A stretch of 64,000 bases of DNA from NCBI RefSeq assembly GCF_003732225.1, contig NZ_MOBJ01000008.1, forward strand, positions 124,001-188,000. Direction: 5' to 3'. The notes beneath the pieces were generated by a model. It ran no database searches and was not told the DNA's origin. It saw nothing but the letters and a program-made list of their open reading frames with translations. The stretch is from Pseudomonas brassicacearum (GTDB lineage: Bacteria; Pseudomonadota; Gammaproteobacteria; Pseudomonadales; Pseudomonadaceae). Below, piece after piece: positions 62,151 to 64,000 of the stretch; the first letter of the stretch is position 1, and every line of letters starts with the position of its first letter. A program made the translations under genes and the position numbers.

Positions 62151-62187
62151 TAAATCGCGCCCACTGCACATCTCATGGAGGACGAAA

Positions 62188-62982
62188 ATGCCTCGCCAAG
62201 TCATAGTCAACGCTGACGATTTCGGTCTCAGCCTGAACGAAAACGCAGTCATCCTGCGGGCCTTCCAGGCCGGGGTGATCAGCTCCGCTACCGTCATGGC
62301 CAACATGCCGGCCTTCGCAGCGGCCTGTGAGCTGGCGCAACAGCCACTGCTCAAGGGCCGCGTGGGACTGCACGTCAACCTCACGTACGGCCGGCCCCTC
62401 AGCCGGGCGATTCTCGAGTTACCAAACTTTTGCGACACGACTGGCGAGTTCGACCTGAACCTGCCACGCCACCGCTTGTGGCTCGCCCGTCAGCAACGCG
62501 ATGCGGTGCTGCAAGAGCTCGAAGCGCAATGGCAACACTGCCTGGACAACGGCCTGCGGCCCAGCCACCTCGACTCCCATCAGCATGTTCACACTATCTG
62601 GCCGATCGGTGAGATCGTCGCGCGCTTTGCCGCCCGCCAAGGCGTTCCGGTGCGTCTGGCACGCAATTTGGGGCACAACCTCAGCCTTCCCACGTGCGTG
62701 TTCAAACACCTGCTCAACCGGCGTTTACGCAGCCTTGCCGGTGCTACAGCGGACTACGTTTGTACCCCGGTGGATGTGCGCAACGCCGCGCCACCGGCAG
62801 ACGGGCTGCTGGAAATCGTCGCCCATCCGACGATGCTCGGTCGCGACTTTGGCGATGCCTATCTGTATCAGGGCGAGTCCTTGAGCAAGTTGCTCGATAA
62901 CCGTCTGCCAGGCGTCCCGCGCGTGTCGTATAACGTGCTCGCACGCCCACAGCCGGTAGACGCCACGACAGCCCTGGATTAA
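62188..62982 (+). CDS. YdjC/ChbG-family carbohydrate deacetylase
   Basis: A 264-aa cytosolic metal-dependent deacetylase: VNADDFGLSLNENAVI gives the metal-binding Asp pair, LHVNLTYG and SHLDSHQHVHTIW supply metal-binding and catalytic histidines, and VAHPTMLGRDFG lies near the end. Family members remove acetyl groups from N-acetylated sugars or hopanoid-linked sugars (HpnK). In this place it may deacetylate a repeat-unit sugar. The ATG at 62188 follows GGAGG and is chosen over the much longer open frame. A hairpin follows. Confidence 0.88.
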   Translation: MPRQVIVNADDFGLSLNENAVILRAFQAGVISSATVMANMPAFAAACELAQQPLLKGRVGLHVNLTYGRPLSRAILELPNFCDTTGEFDLNLPRHRLWLARQQRDAVLQELEAQWQHCLDNGLRPSHLDSHQHVHTIWPIGEIVARFAARQGVPVRLARNLGHNLSLPTCVFKHLLNRRLRSLAGATADYVCTPVDVRNAAPPADGLLEIVAHPTMLGRDFGDAYLYQGESLSKLLDNRLPGVPRVSYNVLARPQPVDATTALD

Positions 62983-62998
62983 AGCGCAACGCAGACAA

Positions 62999-63030
62999 CA
63001 CAATGCCCGCGACGGGTCACGGGCATTGTG
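62999..63030. terminator. Hairpin between the deacetylase and the small acidic gene
   Basis: CACAATGCCCG (62999-63009) and CGGGCATTGTG (63020-63030) form a perfect 11-bp stem with a 10-nt loop between two convergent stops (62982 and 63046). No T-tract is seen. Bidirectional termination is likely. Confidence 0.6.
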
Positions 63031-63045
63031 CGAGGGGCTGATGTT

Positions 63046-63204
63046 TCAGGGTTTCAGAGGCCATTCCTGATCGAGATCCGAAAGGCTTTTGCCGTCGTCC
63101 GGATGTTTCCAGGTGGGATCCGGCGGATTCTCTTCCGGGGTCGCCTCGTCTGGCTTTTCATCTTCGCGATCTTCGTATTGCTCATACTTCTTTTCGTTTG
63201 CCAT
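63046..63204 (-). CDS. Small acidic protein (52 aa) of unknown function
   Basis: A minus-strand frame from the ATG at 63204 to the TGA at 63046, preceded by AGGAGGAGGGCTCT, a very strong ribosome-binding site. The product (MANEKKYEQYEDREDEKPDE, then PPDPTWKHPDDG, ending WPLKP) is highly charged, lacks a hydrophobic core and is probably disordered. I do not recognise a named family. The plus-strand frame over the same bases is rejected as a shadow. Confidence 0.7.
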   Translation of the reverse strand: MANEKKYEQYEDREDEKPDEATPEENPPDPTWKHPDDGKSLSDLDQEWPLKP

Positions 63205-63333
63205 AGAGCCCTCCTCCTGAGGTTTGTCTTCAACTTTCAGGATAGAACAAAGCCGCTGCTTCGCTATGGTCCACGGGTGGCAACAGCCGCCTGAGAATCA
63301 TGCAACGTTGAAATACGCTGAAAGACTACTCCT

Positions 63334-63478
63334 GTAGCAGCTGCCGAGCCCGCGAGGCTGCGTTCGAGGACGAAGTCCTCGCAAATCCTGAACCCGCGGT
63401 TTGCCTGGAAGAGCGCACTGTCTGATTCAGCGACTGCTTCGCAGCCGAACGCAGCCTCGCGGGCTCGGCAGCTGCTAC
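63334..63478. repeat. 145-bp palindromic repeat, copy 3
   Basis: Arms GTAGCAGCTGCCGAGCCCGCG and its exact complement at the other end enclose GAGGACGAAGTCCTC and GGTTTGCCTGGAAGAGCGC, parallel to copy 2 at 31183. The remainder of 63205-63618 shows only the leader of the next gene. Confidence 0.87.
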
Positions 63479-63618
63479 GGGAGTTAGAACGGAAAAATGC
63501 GTAGATCCTGGGGCCTGTTCCAGAGACACGCCGTCACATTTGGCCAAGTGTCATATTTGCGCAACCTTACTGTCTTATTCTCCCGACACTTCCTTTGGCC
63601 TTAGAAGGTGCCGGCCTG

Positions 63619-64000
63619 ATGCTGCGCGCTCTGTTACCGCTGCTGCTCTGCGGTTTGCTTCCTTTATCTGCCACCGCCACTGCGCTGCCAACCCCCGAGC
63701 GCGGCCCTGCCCTGCGCATTCAAGGCTCCAACACCATTGGTGCGGACCTTGGCCCGGCGCTGGCCAAAGGGTTGCTGCTGGAACAAGGGTTGCTGAAGGT
63801 CCATAGCGAAGCCTCGGATAAATACAATGAACAGCACATTGTCGGCCAGACGGCCCAAGGTCAGCGGGTGGTCGTGGACATCGCCGCCCACGGTTCCAGC
63901 ACCGGTTTCGCCGCGCTGAAAAACGCCAGCGCCGATCTGGCAGCATCCTCGCGCCCGATCAAGGACAGCGAGTTGGTCGACCTCGAAGCCCTCGGCGACC
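63619..64000 (+). CDS. PstS-like substrate-binding protein, N-terminal part (runs off the window)
   Basis: The first 127 codons of an exported protein. A signal peptide (LRALLPLLLCGLLPLSATATA) is followed by LRIQGSNTIGADLGPALAKGLL and later GSSTGFAALKNASADLAASSRPIKDSE. These are the ligand-loop features of phosphate-type periplasmic binding proteins. In Pseudomonas such domains also occur fused to a C-terminal OmpA domain, which would lie beyond the window. The ATG at 63619 follows GAAGGTG. Confidence 0.75.
   Translation, partial: MLRALLPLLLCGLLPLSATATALPTPERGPALRIQGSNTIGADLGPALAKGLLLEQGLLKVHSEASDKYNEQHIVGQTAQGQRVVVDIAAHGSSTGFAALKNASADLAASSRPIKDSELVDLEALGD

Noticed and set aside
61537..62187. 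Long N-terminal extension of the YdjC deacetylase
   Set aside because: The first 110 codons are antisense to an Fsr fragment and the next 90 are an acetyltransferase fragment. The deacetylase family starts at the ATG at 62188 with GGAGG before it.
63028..63294. Plus-strand 88-codon hydrophobic frame
   Set aside because: Overlaps the well-started minus-strand 52-aa gene and lacks a ribosome-binding site.

Overview
The window reads as chromosomal DNA from a fluorescent-type Pseudomonas. The evidence is the abundant REP elements of the GTGGGAGCGAGCTTGCTCGC class, an iolC/RpiR-regulator pair, a glcDEF operon followed by an hglS-type gene, and high-GC housekeeping genes mixed with more AT-rich accessory genes. 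No rRNA, tRNA, CRISPR array or intact insertion sequence was found.

Layout. 1-2.5 kb: start of the inositol kinase gene iolC, its divergent RpiR-type regulator with a GGAA-N6-TTCC operator, and a patatin-like phospholipase. 2.7-5.5 kb: a glutathione S-transferase, a small DUF6124/DUF3077-like gene and a MASE2-GGDEF diguanylate cyclase. 5.9-11.2 kb: glcDEF (glycolate oxidation) and hglS (2-oxoadipate to D-2-hydroxyglutarate). 11.3-14.1 kb: an orphan TccC-like Rhs toxin whose C-terminal module is AT-rich and carries HExxH.

14.5-26.7 kb: a divergent TetR regulator followed by a compact cluster of extended SDR, AMP-dependent ligase, HAD phosphatase, FAD monooxygenase, multi-ACP protein, KS-CLF-double-hotdog (AfsA-like) synthase, SRPBCC protein and an outer-membrane barrel. 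I could not match this cluster to a known pathway, and it is the best candidate for an undescribed system. A 170-bp sequence occurs in similar copies on both sides of it.

27-36.3 kb: two small DUF genes, tandem REP units, a TAT-exported phosphoesterase plus cupredoxin operon facing an ECF sigma/anti-sigma operon across a pair of matching promoters, a periplasmic protein, and an ABC exporter with an AttH/CrtC-like lipoprotein. 36.8-63 kb: an exopolysaccharide locus. It holds an initiating phosphoglycosyltransferase, a FemAB-like protein, GT61, WecG, GT2 and GT4 transferases, an acetyltransferase, a flippase, a polymerase, a secreted glycosidase, GalE, a tyrosine autokinase, a Wzz-type protein, an outer-membrane barrel, a Wza-type exporter and a YdjC-type deacetylase. 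A VPLPA-CTERM protein and a truncated PrsT-like lipoprotein tie it to exosortase-type loci, but no exosortase lies in the window. Several transposase and gene remnants mark past rearrangement. The window ends in the start of a phosphate-binding-like periplasmic protein.
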